Shown here one piece after another: positions 36,480 to 46,595 of a stretch of DNA of 64,000 bases (position 1 is its first letter; each line of letters starts with the position of its first letter). Source of the stretch: Burkholderiaceae bacterium (GTDB taxonomy: Bacteria; Pseudomonadota; Gammaproteobacteria; Burkholderiales; Burkholderiaceae_E). The translations under genes were made by a program, and so were the position numbers. Under the pieces are notes generated by a model that saw only the letters and a list, made by a program, of their open reading frames with translations, did no database searches and had not been told where the DNA came from. The stretch is from assembly GCA_016710525.1 (NCBI GenBank), contig JADJVQ010000023.1:9083-73082 (forward strand), written 5' to 3'.

Positions 36480-37933
36480 TGGAACGCAACCTGACGCGGT
36501 TCATCCGCGCACTGCGCTCGGCCGGGGCCGACATCTCGACCGCCGAGGCGATCGATGCGGCGCAGGTCCTGGCGCTGGTCGGCTACCGCGACCGCGAGAC
36601 CATGAAAACCTCGCTGGGCGTGGCGCTGGCCAAGTCCGAGGAAGAGAAGATCCTCCACGACCAGCTCTTCGATCAGTTCTTTCATGCACCGGCGCCCGCC
36701 CAGGCCGCGCCGCGCGACAAGAGCAAGACCGACAGCGAATCCTCCGACGACGATGCCTCCTCGACGGCGCAGGGGGAGCAATCCTCGCCCGGCGGCGAAG
36801 GCGAGCAGCAGTCCGGCAAGTCCGGCGGCGGCGGCTCCGACCCGGGCCGCGCCCGCCCCAGCCCGGGCGAGCTGCCCGATCTGCAGGAGCTGGCGGAATC
36901 CGGCGACGCCGGGCGCATCGCCACCGCCATCGCCCGTGCCGGCGCCACGGTCAACGTCGACGACATCCGGTTCCAGTCGCAGACGGCGTATTTCGTGCGC
37001 CGCATGATGGAGCAGCTCGGCCTGGAGGCCCTGGAAACCCGCATGCTCGCCCGGATGCGCGAGCGCACGCCCGAGGCGCAGGCCGACGTCGAGGCCATGA
37101 TCGCCGCGCGCAGCAGCATCCAGCGCGAAGTGCGGGCGTATGTCGATCAGCGCTTCGAGCTGTTCGGCCGCTCGGCCACCGACGCCTTCATGAACGAAGT
37201 CGCCGCCACCCGCGCCATCGGCGCCCTGAGCGTGCGCGACATGGAACGCATGAAGGCGGTCGTGGCCAAGATGGCCAAGCGCCTAGCCGTGCGCCACGGC
37301 CGGCGCCGCCGGGTCGAGAACCGCGGCCAGCTCGACGTGCGGCGCACGCTGCGCGCCAATGCCGGGCACGACGGCGTGCCCTTCGACATCGTCTGGAAGC
37401 GCAAGCACAAGGATCGGCCCAAGATCGTCGCGATCTGCGACGTGTCCGGATCGGTGGCCTCGTACGTGCGCTTCCTGCTGCTGTTCCTGTACGCATTGCG
37501 CGAGAAGGTGACGGACCTGCGCGCCTTTGCCTTCTCCAACCGCCTGGTCGACATCGGCCGCATCCTCGAGACCCAGAGCTTCGAGTCCGCGATGACCCGC
37601 ATCATCGACGACGTGGGCAGCGGCAGCACCGACTATGGCCAGGCCCTGGCCGACCTGCAGGCCCAGCACTGGGAGGTCATCGACCGGCGCACCACCATCC
37701 TGATGCTGGGCGACGGCCGCTCCAACTATGGCGACCCGCGCCTGGACATCATCGAAGAGGCCACCGACCGGGCCAAGCGGCTGGTCTGGCTGTGCCCCGA
37801 GCCGCCCTCGCGCTGGGGCTCGGGCGACAGCTGCATGCTGAAGTACAAGCCGTTCTGCTCGCCCGTGTCGCACTGCGCGACGGCCACCGACCTCGAACAG
37901 GCGCTGGACGACATCCTGCTGGCCTACGATTAG
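36479..37933 (+). CDS. VWA domain protein (CoxE-like), MoxR partner
   Basis: The 484-residue protein starts MERNLTRFIRALRSAGADIS. It has a low-complexity acidic/Ser/Gly linker around residues 80-135, a helical middle, and a C-terminal von Willebrand A domain. That domain carries the MIDAS motif DVSGS (in AICDVSGSVASYVRF) and a later Thr/Asp (GSGSTDYGQAL). It should bind a metal ion and work with the MoxR ATPase encoded just upstream, with overlapping codons. The client enzyme is unknown; the nearby SDR is the next gene. All expected motifs are intact. Confidence 0.88.
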   Translation: MERNLTRFIRALRSAGADISTAEAIDAAQVLALVGYRDRETMKTSLGVALAKSEEEKILHDQLFDQFFHAPAPAQAAPRDKSKTDSESSDDDASSTAQGEQSSPGGEGEQQSGKSGGGGSDPGRARPSPGELPDLQELAESGDAGRIATAIARAGATVNVDDIRFQSQTAYFVRRMMEQLGLEALETRMLARMRERTPEAQADVEAMIAARSSIQREVRAYVDQRFELFGRSATDAFMNEVAATRAIGALSVRDMERMKAVVAKMAKRLAVRHGRRRRVENRGQLDVRRTLRANAGHDGVPFDIVWKRKHKDRPKIVAICDVSGSVASYVRFLLLFLYALREKVTDLRAFAFSNRLVDIGRILETQSFESAMTRIIDDVGSGSTDYGQALADLQAQHWEVIDRRTTILMLGDGRSNYGDPRLDIIEEATDRAKRLVWLCPEPPSRWGSGDSCMLKYKPFCSPVSHCATATDLEQALDDILLAYD

Positions 37934-37960
37934 CCGCGCCACCCACCACGGAATTCCGCC

Positions 37961-38776
37961 ATGACCCCGAATGCCTCGTTTCAGGACCTGTTCTCGATCA
38001 AGGGCAAGGTCGCCCTGGTCACCGGCGGCTCGCGCGGCATCGGCGAAATGATCGCCGCGGGCTTCCTGGCCCAGGGCGCCAAGGTCTACATCTCGTCGCG
38101 CAAGGCCGATGCCTGCGAGGCCACCGCGCAGCGCCTGATGCAGGCCTACGGCGGCGAGTGCATCGCGCTGCCGGCCGACCTGTCGCGCATGGAAGGCGTG
38201 GGCGGCCTGGCCAAGCGGCTGGCCGAGCGCGAGTCGCAGCTCGACATCCTGGTCAACAATGCCGGTGTCGCCTGGGGGGCGCCCCTGGAAGAATTTCCGG
38301 AGGTCGGCTGGGACAAGGTCATGGACACCAACGTGAAGGGCGTGTTCTTCCTGACCCAGCAGGTGCTGCCGCTGCTGCGTGCCGCCGCCGCCGGCCCGAG
38401 CCCGGCCCGGGTGATCAACATCGGCTCCATCGACGGCATCAAGACGGCCATCTTCGACACCTTCTCGTACGGCGCCTCGAAGGCAGCGGTGCACCACCTG
38501 ACCCGCTTCATGGCGGCGCACCTGACCAAAGAGCGCATCTTGTTCAACGCCATCGCACCGGGCCCCTTCCCCACCTGGATGCTGAGCACCGGCGTGGGCT
38601 TCGGCGGCGAAACCGACACCGCCGACTGGAGCAGCGTGGGCGCGCGCAACCCGAGCGGACGGGTGGGCACGCCGCAGGACATCGCCGGCCTGGCCACTTT
38701 CCTGTGCTCGCGCGCCGGCGAGTTCGTGGTCGGGCAGACGATTGCCTGCGACGGCGGGATCGTCGCGTCGTCCTGA
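37961..38776 (+). CDS. Short-chain dehydrogenase/reductase
   Basis: This 271-residue Rossmann-fold NAD(P)-dependent oxidoreductase has the cofactor motif TGGSRGIG (residues 21-28), the structural NNAG, and a catalytic Ser-Tyr-Lys set in NIGSIDGI and YGASK. It ends ACDGGIVASS, as expected of the family. It lies 27 bases after the VWA gene and may share its transcript. The substrate cannot be read from sequence; 3-oxoacyl or hydroxysteroid-type alcohols are usual. Confidence 0.88.
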   Translation: MTPNASFQDLFSIKGKVALVTGGSRGIGEMIAAGFLAQGAKVYISSRKADACEATAQRLMQAYGGECIALPADLSRMEGVGGLAKRLAERESQLDILVNNAGVAWGAPLEEFPEVGWDKVMDTNVKGVFFLTQQVLPLLRAAAAGPSPARVINIGSIDGIKTAIFDTFSYGASKAAVHHLTRFMAAHLTKERILFNAIAPGPFPTWMLSTGVGFGGETDTADWSSVGARNPSGRVGTPQDIAGLATFLCSRAGEFVVGQTIACDGGIVASS

Positions 38777-38792
38777 GCTCCCGAGCTGCGCC

Positions 38793-38798
38793 TATAAT
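38793..38798 (+). promoter_or_regulatory. Consensus -10 element immediately before the copper operon
   Basis: A perfect TATAAT ends six bases before the ATG at 38805, so a transcript from it would start at or next to that ATG and be leaderless. The -35 region is weak (TCCTGA around 38771). It is the likely promoter of the copper/silver operon. Confidence 0.5.
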
Positions 38799-38804
38799 CG
38801 TTTC

Positions 38805-39210
38805 ATGCGTTTCGCTGTTCGTCGCCCACGATGGCTGGCCGTCTGGCTGGTGGGGGTGCTGCTGTTCGCGCAGCTCGCCGCGGCGGCACACGCCTGCCCG
38901 GCCTGGCTCGAGCCGGCCCGTGACGCGATCGCCATGGCCGCGATGCCCGGCTGCGAGCTCGCTGCCGCCGACGCCCCGGCCTCCGACTTTTCGCCGCTGT
39001 GCAGGTCACACTGCAGCCCGGATGCGCAATCGTCCAGTCCTGCTCCGTCGGCCGACCTGTCCGCTCACCCCGTCCTGCTGGCCGTGCTCGATTGGACGCC
39101 CACGGCGCAGCGCACCGCCCAGCCGGCCGGGCGCATATCGGTCGTCCGTTCGGGCGCCGCCGCCCGGTTCGCCACCGCTGTATTTGAGCCTGCTCGTCCT
39201 TCGCAACTAG
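38805..39210 (+). CDS. Small exported Cys-containing protein of the copper operon (frameshifted)
   Basis: The start MRFAVRRPRWLAVWLVGVLL gives a signal peptide. Spaced cysteines follow in HACPAW, MPGCELA and LCRSHCS, a pattern seen in small periplasmic metal-related proteins upstream of copper efflux genes (CopL/DUF2946-like). One extra base near 39120-39150 shifts the frame. After correction the protein ends PLYLSLLVLRN at 39210 and has 134 residues. Uncorrected, the frame runs on into cusC antisense to its sense. The role in metal sensing or binding is inferred from context. Confidence 0.6.
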
Positions 39211-39285
39211 CGCGCCGCCCGGCCGATCCGTCCCACGGATCCCGCCTGTCGGTCTTGTTCGCTGGCTTTGCTCGAAGGACATCTC

Positions 39286-40537
39286 ATGCATCACCCCAAC
39301 TTGCGCACGCGCGTCGGCATCGCGCTGCTGGCGCTGTGCCTGCCCGCGCTGCCGATGTCGGCCCGTGCCGCGCTGAGCCTGGACGAGGCCACGCGGCTGG
39401 CCCGCGACCACGCCGCTTCGGTGGCCGTGCAACAGCACGCACTGGCAGGCGCCCAGGCGCTGCAGCCGGCCGCAGGCAGCCTGCCCGACCCGCGCCTGAC
39501 GACCGGCATCGACAACTTCCCGATTGGGGGCCCGGACCGCTTTCGGATGACAGGCGACTTCATGACGATGCAGCGCATCGGCCTGATGCAGGAAGTGCCC
39601 AACCGCGCCAAGCGCGAGGCTCGCGTGTCGGCAGCGCAGGCCCGGGTGCGGCGCGAACAGGCACTGCTGGCGGCAGCCGAGCTCGCCGTGCGGCGTGAAG
39701 TCATGCTTGCGTGGCTGTCCGCGCACTTCGCCGAGCAGCGGGCGAGCCATCTGGCCGGCCTGGAGCGCGAGAACACGCTGCTGCTGCAGACGGTCGATTC
39801 GCGCATTGCGTCCGGCAAGGCCATGCCGGCCGAACGCACGATGGCGCGACAGGAGGCGCTGGCGCTGGCCGACCGACGTGACGACGCGCGTCGCGACGTC
39901 GCCCGGGCCCGGGCCGCACTGCGCCGCTGGGTCGGGCCGCGCGGCGATGAACCGCTGGCCGGTGACCCGCCAGCGCCGGCGGTCGAACCCGACGCAGGCG
40001 CGCGCCGGATTGCACCGGCACGCCGAGCTGGCGCCCTACGAGGCGATGCAGGCGATGGCGCACGCGGACGCCGGCGAGGCCATGGCCGAACAACGAGGCG
40101 ACTGGGCCTGGGAGCTGGTCTACAGCCGGCGCGGCTCCCAGTTCGGCGACATGGTGTCGGTGCAGTTCAGTTTCGATCTCCCGTGGCAGAAGGGGCGCCG
40201 ACAGCAGCCGCAGATCGAGGCTCGCCAGCGTGAAGTCCGACGGATCGAGGCCGAACGCGACGAGACCATGCGCCGCCGCCTCGAAGCGGTGGAAGGTGAT
40301 CTGGCGCAGCTCGAGGCACTCGACGCGCAACGCGCGCGCCTGCAATTCAGCGGCATGGCACTGGCCGACGAACGCATCGCACTCGCGATGGCCGGCTACC
40401 AGGGCGGTCGCAGCGACCTGGCCGCCGTGATCGCGGCCCGTCGCGAAGCCCTGGAGGCACGGCTTCGACTGCTCGAACTGGACACCCTGCGCGCAGCGCT
40501 GCGGGTGCGTCTGACTACACTGATCGTGGAGCCCTGA
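39286..40537 (+). CDS. cusC: Outer-membrane efflux protein, CusC/CzcC type (frameshifted)
   Basis: A GAAGGA ribosome-binding site precedes MHHPNLRTRVGIALLALCLP, a signal peptide. The OEP pattern follows: ALSLDEATRLARDHAASVAV, DPRLTTGIDNFPIGG and long coiled helices. Near 39995 the frame moves by +1 (one extra base). Downstream sense continues as HAELAPYEAMQAMAHADAG and ends LTTLIVEP. Corrected length is 416 residues, normal for the family. It would be the outer-membrane channel of the tripartite pump with the next two genes. A real mutation or a sequence error cannot be told apart here. Confidence 0.75.
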
Positions 40538-40538
40538 C

Positions 40539-42016
40539 ATGGCCGCCGCCCGTTTCATGCTTCCGGTGGCGATGCTCGCCGTCGGGCTCGCGCTGGGCTG
40601 GATCGGCGCCACGTGGCGCGCGACACCCGCTCAAGTCACCGGCAGCCGGGGGATCGAGCCGGGGTCCGGGTCCGTCACTTCGCCTGCGTCGGCCCCGGGC
40701 AGTTCTCAGGGGGCCAGCGGGAGTGCCACCCACGAGCGCCAGGTGCTCTATTGGTACGACCCGATGGTGCCCGGGCAGAAGTTCGACAAGCCCGGCAAGT
40801 CGCCCTTCATGGACATGCAGCTCGTGCCGCGCTACGCCGACGAAGCCGGCCCATCGGCGGACGCCGGCCAGTCGCTGGCGGTTTCGACCCGGGCTCAGCA
40901 GGCGCTGGGCATGCGCCTGGCAAGCGTCGAGCGGCGCCAGGTCGGCGAAACGCTCGAGGCTGTCGGCACGCTGCTGCTCAACGAACGCGAGATCAGCATC
41001 GTGCAGGCACGCACCGCGGGCTTCGTCGAGCGCACCTACGCGCGCGCCCCGGGCGATGTGGTGGCCGCCGGCGCGCCGCTGGCGGATCTGCTCAATCCCG
41101 AGTGGCTGGGTGCGCAGCAGGAATACCTGGCCGTCAGGGCGCTGGGCGACGCGGCACTCACCGAGGCTGCGCGGTCGCGGCTCTCCCTGCTCGGCATGCC
41201 GGCGGGGCTGATCGACCGGGTCGATCAGGGTGGCCAGCCGATCGCGCTGCAGACCATCACCGCGCCCACCGGTGGCGTCATCACGGAATTGGCGGTGCGC
41301 AATGGCATGACGGTCGCGCCAGGCACAACTCTGGCCCGCATCAACGGCCTGGGCACCGTCTGGCTCGAGGCGGCCGTGCCCGAGGCGCAAGCGGCACCGT
41401 GCGACCCGGACAGACCGTCGAGGCGAGCTTCCCCGCGCTGCCCGGCGAACGGGTCAGGGGCCGGGTGGCCACGATTCTGCCGGAGGCCAACCGCGAGACC
41501 CGGACGCTGCGGGTGCGCATCGAATTGCCCAACCCACGACAGCGCCTGAGGGCCGGCCTGTTCGCCCAGGTGAGCTTCGGGAGCACCGCCGAGCAGGCAT
41601 TGATCGTGCCGGCCGAGGCGGTGATTCGCACCGGCCGGCGCGCGATGGTCTATCTGGCCGAACCCGGCGGGCGGTTCCGGCCGCTCGAAATCGAGATCGG
41701 TGAGCAGTACGGCGAGCACATCGTCGTGCGCGCCGGTCTGTCGGCCGGCCAGCAGGTGGTCGCCTCGGGCCAGTTCCTGATCGATTCGGAAGCCAGCCTG
41801 CAGGGGGTGCTGGCGCGCGGGCCGACACAGCCAGTGACCGGCCCGACACCAGCCAGCGGCGCCCCGCGGCGTGAGAAGATCACCTGCACGGCTTGCCGGC
41901 TGAAATGGCCGGGCATGACCATGCCCTCTGTGTGGCCCGGGGGGGCAGCGGTGGGCTTCGCGCCGCACGGCTGGGGCCGCTCGCGAGCGGCCGCGACGAC
42001 CCGCCGGAGCCGCCCG
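40539..42016 (+). CDS. cusB: Membrane fusion protein CusB (frameshifted, C-terminus unclear)
   Basis: This is the periplasmic adaptor of a heavy-metal RND pump. After an N-terminal membrane anchor, the heavy-metal-binding segment YWYDPMVPGQKFDKPGKSPF and MDMQLVP marks it as a Cu/Ag (Cus/Sil) type. The HlyD-like core follows (VVAAGAPLADLLNPEW, TAPTGGVITELAVRNG). One base is missing near 41393; the C-terminal half continues as TVRPGQTVEASFPALPGERV. A CusF-like LKWPGMTMP motif appears near 41900, again with a local frame change. No stop separates it from cusA in the final frame, so its true end is unclear. Confidence 0.75.
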
Positions 42017-45000
42017 ATGATCGCCCGGCTGATCCAATGGTCCGTGGGCAACCGGTTCCTGGTGCTGCTGGCCAGCCTGATGCTCGCCGCGTGGGGCGTT
42101 TACAGCCTGCGGGCGATGCCGATCGACGCGCTGCCGGACCTGTCGGACGTGCAGGTCATCATCCGCACCAGCTACCCCGGCCAGGCGCCGCAGATCGTCG
42201 AGAACCAGGTCACCTATCCGCTGGCCACGACCATGCTGTCGGTGCCGGGCGCAAAGACGGTGCGCGGCTTCTCGTTCTTCGGCGACAGCTTCGTCTACGT
42301 GCTGTTCGAGGACGGCACCGACCTGTACTGGGCCCGCTCGCGGGTGCTGGAGTACCTGAACCAGGTGCAGGGCCGCCTGCCGGCCAGCGCGCGCACCGCG
42401 CTGGGCCCCGATGCCACCGGCGTGGGCTGGATCTTCCAGTACGCGCTGGTCGACCGCACCGGCCGCAACGACCTGTCGCAGCTGCGCACGCTGCAGGACT
42501 GGTTCCTGAAGTACGAACTGAAGAGTCTGCCCAACGTCGCCGAGGTCGCCAGCGTGGGCGGCATGGTGCGCCAGTACCAGGTGGTGCTCGACCCGGCGAA
42601 GCTGGCCGCCTACGGCGTCACCCACGCCCGCGTGCGCGAGGCGCTGATGGCGGCCAACCAGGAGACCGGCGGCGCGGTGCTCGAACTGGCCGAGGTCGAG
42701 TACATGGTGCGGGCCGACGGCTACCTGAAGTCGCTCGCGGATTTTCGGGACATTCCGCTGGCCGCACGCGGCGGCGTGCCGATCCGGCTGGGTGATGTCG
42801 CCACGGTCCAGATCGGCCCCGAGATGCGCCGCGGCATCGCCGAGCTCGACGGCGAGGGCGAAGTGGCCGGCGGCGTGGTCATCCTGCGGTCCGGCAAGAA
42901 TGCCCAGACCACGATCGAAGCGGTCAAGCAGCGGCTGGCCGAGCTGCAAAGCAGCCTGCCCGCAGGGCGTGGAGATCGTCACCACCTACGACCGCAGCGA
43001 GCTGATCGAGCGCGCGATCCACAACCTCAGCACGCAAGCTGCTGGAGGAGTTTGCGGTGGTGGCGCTGGTCTGCGCGCTGTTCCTGTGGCACCTGCGCTC
43101 GGCGCTGGTGGCGATCATCGCGCTGCCGCTGGGCGTGCTGATGGCCTTCCTCGTGATGCGCCACCAGGGCATCAACGCCAACATCATGTCGCTGGGCGGC
43201 ATCGCGATCGCCATCGGCGCGATGGTCGATGCGGCGGTGGTGATGATCGAGAACGCCCACAAGCGCCTGGAGGCGTGGCAGCACGCCAACCCGGGCCGCG
43301 CGCTGGCCGGCGAAGAGCGCTGGCAGGTGATCACGCGCGCCGCGCAGGAGGTCGGGCCGGCGCTGTTCTTCTCGCTGCTGATCATCACGCTGTCGTTCGT
43401 GCCGGTGTTCACGCTGCAGGCGCAGGAGGGGCGGCTGTTCGGCCCGCTGGCCTTCACCAAGACCTACGCGATGGCGGCGGCCGCCGGGCTGTCGGTCACC
43501 CTGATCCCGGTGCTGATGGGCTACTGGATCCGCGGCCGCATCCCCGACGAGCAGCGCAACCCGATCACCCGCGGGCTGATCGCGCTGTACCGGCCGGCGC
43601 TGGAATGGGTGCTGCGCTGGCCCAAGGCAACGCTGGTGATCGCGCTGCTCGCGCTGGCCACCACCGCCTGGCCGCTGTCGCGCCTGGGCGGCGAATTCCT
43701 GCCGCAGATCGACGAAGGCGACCTGCTCTACATGCCCTCGGCGCTGCCCGGATTGTCGGCACAGAAGGCTGGCGAGCTGCTGCAGCTGACCAACCGGATG
43801 ATCCGCACCGTGCCGGAAGTGGCCGGGGTCTTCGGCAAGGCAGGGCGCGCCGAGACCGCGACCGATCCGGCGCCGCTGGAGATGTTCGAGACCACGGTCC
43901 GCCTGAAGCCGCGAGAACAGTGGCGCGCCGGCCTGACACCGGAGCAGCTGGTCGAGGAACTCGATCGCGCGGTCAAGGTGCCGGGCCTGTCGAACCTGTG
44001 GGTGCCGCCGATCCGCAACCGCATCGACATGCTGGCCACCGGCATCAAGAGCCCCATCGGCGTGAAGGTGACGGGCGCCGACCTGGCTGCGATCGACCGT
44101 GTGGCGGCCCGCATCGAACAGGTCGCCCGCACGGTGCCCGGCGTGTCGTCGGCGCTGGCCGAACGCCTGACCGGCGGCCGCTACGTCGATGTGCGGATCG
44201 ACCGCGCCGCTGCCGGACGCTACGGACTGAACATCGCCGACGTGCAGTCGGTGATCTCCGGCGCGATCGGCGGCGAGAACGTGACGGAGACCGTCGAGGG
44301 CCTGGCGCGCTTTCCGGTCAGCCTGCGCTATCCGCGCGAGTGGCGCGACACGCCAACGCGGCTCACCGCACTGCCGATCCTCACGCCGACCGGCCAGCAG
44401 ATCACGCTGGGTTCGGTCGCGCGCATCGAGATCAGCGACGGCCCGCCGATGCTCAAGAGCGAAAACGCCCGGCCCTCGGGCTGGGTCTATGTCGACGTGC
44501 GCGGACGCGACCTGTCGTCGGTTGCCCGAGACCTGCGACAGGCCGTGACCACCGAAATTGCGCTGGAGCCCGGCGTGAGCGTCGCCTATTCGGGACAGTT
44601 CGAGTACCTCGAACGCGCCAATGCGCGGCTGGCGGTGGTGGTGCCGGCCACGCTGCTGATCATCTTCGTGCTGCTCTACCTGACCTTCCGGCGATTCGAC
44701 GATGCGCTGCTGATCATGGCCACCTTGCCGTTTTCGCTGATCGGCGGCGTGTGGTTCCTGCACCTGATGGGCTATCACCTGTCGGTGGCCACCGGTGTCG
44801 GGTTCATCGCGCTGGCGGGCGTCGCGGCGGAGTTCGGCGTAGTGATGCTGCTCTACCTGAAGCACGCGCTGGACGAGCGCCTGGCCGATGGCGTGCCGGC
44901 CACACCCGCCCTGCTGCTGGACGCGATCCGCGAAGGCGCGGTGCTGCGGGTCCGTCCGAAGGCCATGACGGTGGCGGTGATCCTGGCGGGTCTGGTGCCG

Positions 45001-45183
45001 ATCGTCTGGGGCAGCGGCACGGGCTCCGAAATCATGAGCCGGATCGCCGCCCCGATGCTGGGCGGCATGGTCACCGCGCCGTTGTTGTCGCTGTTCATCG
45101 TGCCGGCGGTGTTCCTGCTGCGCCGGCGCGCAACCGGCGCTGCCACACAAGGCGGGCCGCGCAGCGACCACGCGCCGCGCTGA
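42017..45183 (+). CDS. cusA: Heavy-metal RND transporter CusA (two frameshifts)
   Basis: This is the inner-membrane proton-driven pump of the copper/silver system. The N-terminus MIARLIQWSVGNRFLVLLAS is followed by DALPDLSDVQVIIRTSYPGQ. The core contains transmembrane helices and motifs such as INANIMSLGGIAIAIGAMVD and GVGFIALAGVAAEFGVVMLL. One extra base near 42966 (in a GGG run) and another near 43033 break the frame. Between them GVEIVTTYDRSELIERAIHN reads in a third frame. Corrected length is 1054 residues, the family size. All sequence outside the two indels is well conserved, which favours recent damage or sequencing error over old decay. Confidence 0.82.
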
Positions 45184-45197
45184 CCGGCGCGGCACGC

Positions 45198-45257
45198 TGC
45201 TCGATCAGGCAACGTACTGTCCGATCAAGCAGCGCACGGTCCGATCAGGCGCTGCGC
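45198..45257. repeat. Three 20-bp tandem repeats at convergent gene ends
   Basis: Three imperfect 20-base units share the core CGATCAGGC or CGATCAAGC, starting at 45198, 45218 and 45238. They lie between the cusA stop and the stop of the convergent kinase gene, and enter the latter's last codons. Confidence 0.7.
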
Positions 45258-46306
45258 CGCTCCAGCCGCTCGACCGCCTCGGCCGCCAGCACCAGCGACT
45301 GATCGACCCGCAGGCGCAGCGCGTCCAGGTCCACGCCCGCGGTGCTCTTCTTGCCTTCCATGTAGCGCGCGTACACGCCGTGCACGATCGCCGCCGACTT
45401 CCAGCGGTTGAAGCCGACGTAATAGTCCAGCCGCGACAGGTCGCGCCCGGTGCGTTCGGCATACCGCTGCGCCATGTAGGCACGCCCCGGGAACCCGGGC
45501 ACCCCGGTGGCCGCGTCCTCCTTGGTGACGACGGAATCCATCGGGTCGGGCCAGAAATTCAGCGCGTAGGCCAGATCGGCCAGCGGATCGCCCAGCGTCG
45601 AGATCTCCCAGTCGACAACCGCCGCGACCGTGCAGTCGGGGCCGACCAGGCAGTTGTGCGGGCCGTAGTCGCCATGCACGATGCGCGCCGGACCCTGGTC
45701 GGGCAGGTTGGTGAGGAAGTACTGCTGCAGTGAATGCGCGCGCGGATCGTCGTAGCGGGCCGGCTCGATCGAGGCCATCCACGACCGGTACCAGGTCTTG
45801 AGCTGGCGCCCGACGTAGCTGTCCTTCTTGCCCAGGTCGCCCAGGCCCAGCGCGTCGGGGTCGAGCGAATGCAGGCCCGCCAGCGCGTCGATGAACGAGT
45901 CGGTGTAGCGCACGCGCTGGTCCTGCGGCACCCAGCGGTCGGTGTCCGCGGCGTTGTACAGCGGATGCCCGTCGACCCAGCCCATCACGTAGAAGTGGGC
46001 GCCGGTCACCGAGGGGTCCTCGCAGAAGCCCAGCGCGGCGGGCACCGGCACCGGCGTGGGCCCCAGCGCGCTGATCAGCGCCCATTCGCGCGCCATGTCG
46101 TGCGCCTTGGGCAGCAGTTCGCCCATCGGCGGGCGGCGGATCACCGCCCGCCGGCCGCGCGCGTCCTGCAGCAGGTAGGTGAGGTTGGAATGCCCGCCCT
46201 CCAGGCGGGTCCAGGTGAAAGGCGGCTCCAGGCCCGTGACATGGGCCTCGATCCAGGCCTGCACGGCCACCGTGTCGTATCCGGGAATGTTGTCGTTCGT
46301 GCTCAT
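45245..46306 (-). CDS. APH/ACAD10-like phosphotransferase family protein
   Basis: The 353-residue protein has the aminoglycoside-phosphotransferase/choline-kinase fold. LEGGHSNLTYLL is the nucleotide-binding loop, VHGDYGPHN the catalytic loop with Asp and Asn, and VVDWEISTLGDPLADLAYAL the metal-binding Asp. Homologues accompany acyl-CoA dehydrogenases (ACAD10/11 type) and are thought to phosphorylate 4-hydroxyacyl-CoAs, not antibiotics. The acyl-CoA gene neighbourhood supports that. I chose Met 46306 (MSTNDNIPGY), which has a GAGAG site at good spacing. It is divergent from the thiolase gene. Confidence 0.82.
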   Translation of the reverse strand: MSTNDNIPGYDTVAVQAWIEAHVTGLEPPFTWTRLEGGHSNLTYLLQDARGRRAVIRRPPMGELLPKAHDMAREWALISALGPTPVPVPAALGFCEDPSVTGAHFYVMGWVDGHPLYNAADTDRWVPQDQRVRYTDSFIDALAGLHSLDPDALGLGDLGKKDSYVGRQLKTWYRSWMASIEPARYDDPRAHSLQQYFLTNLPDQGPARIVHGDYGPHNCLVGPDCTVAAVVDWEISTLGDPLADLAYALNFWPDPMDSVVTKEDAATGVPGFPGRAYMAQRYAERTGRDLSRLDYYVGFNRWKSAAIVHGVYARYMEGKKSTAGVDLDALRLRVDQSLVLAAEAVERLERRSA

Positions 46307-46595
46307 GTGCATGCTCTCGGTTGATCGGCCTGAGGGTGCGAACGCGACCGACAGGCGGAACGCCAACCCGGATCGGCCATGCCAACCCGGTGATATTTTG
46401 CTTGCGCCCCGCATTGTGCTCACGCCGACCCTCTCCCGGGGCGTGTCGCGGGGCGGCACAGAGTTCATAATCCGCAGATCGGGCACGACCGATGCGATTC
46501 CGGATCGCGGCATCTTTCCGTTCTTCGGCGAAGGTGCAAGGATGCCGGCGGCAAACCAGATTCTCGAACACTGAACGAAAGCACAGGAGACCATC

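Noticed and set aside
40613..43141. Apparent CusB-CusA fusion in one frame
   Set aside because: The frame begins in the wrong frame of CusB and joins CusA only because of a missing base and a lost stop. Each half matches a separate family with its own normal start.
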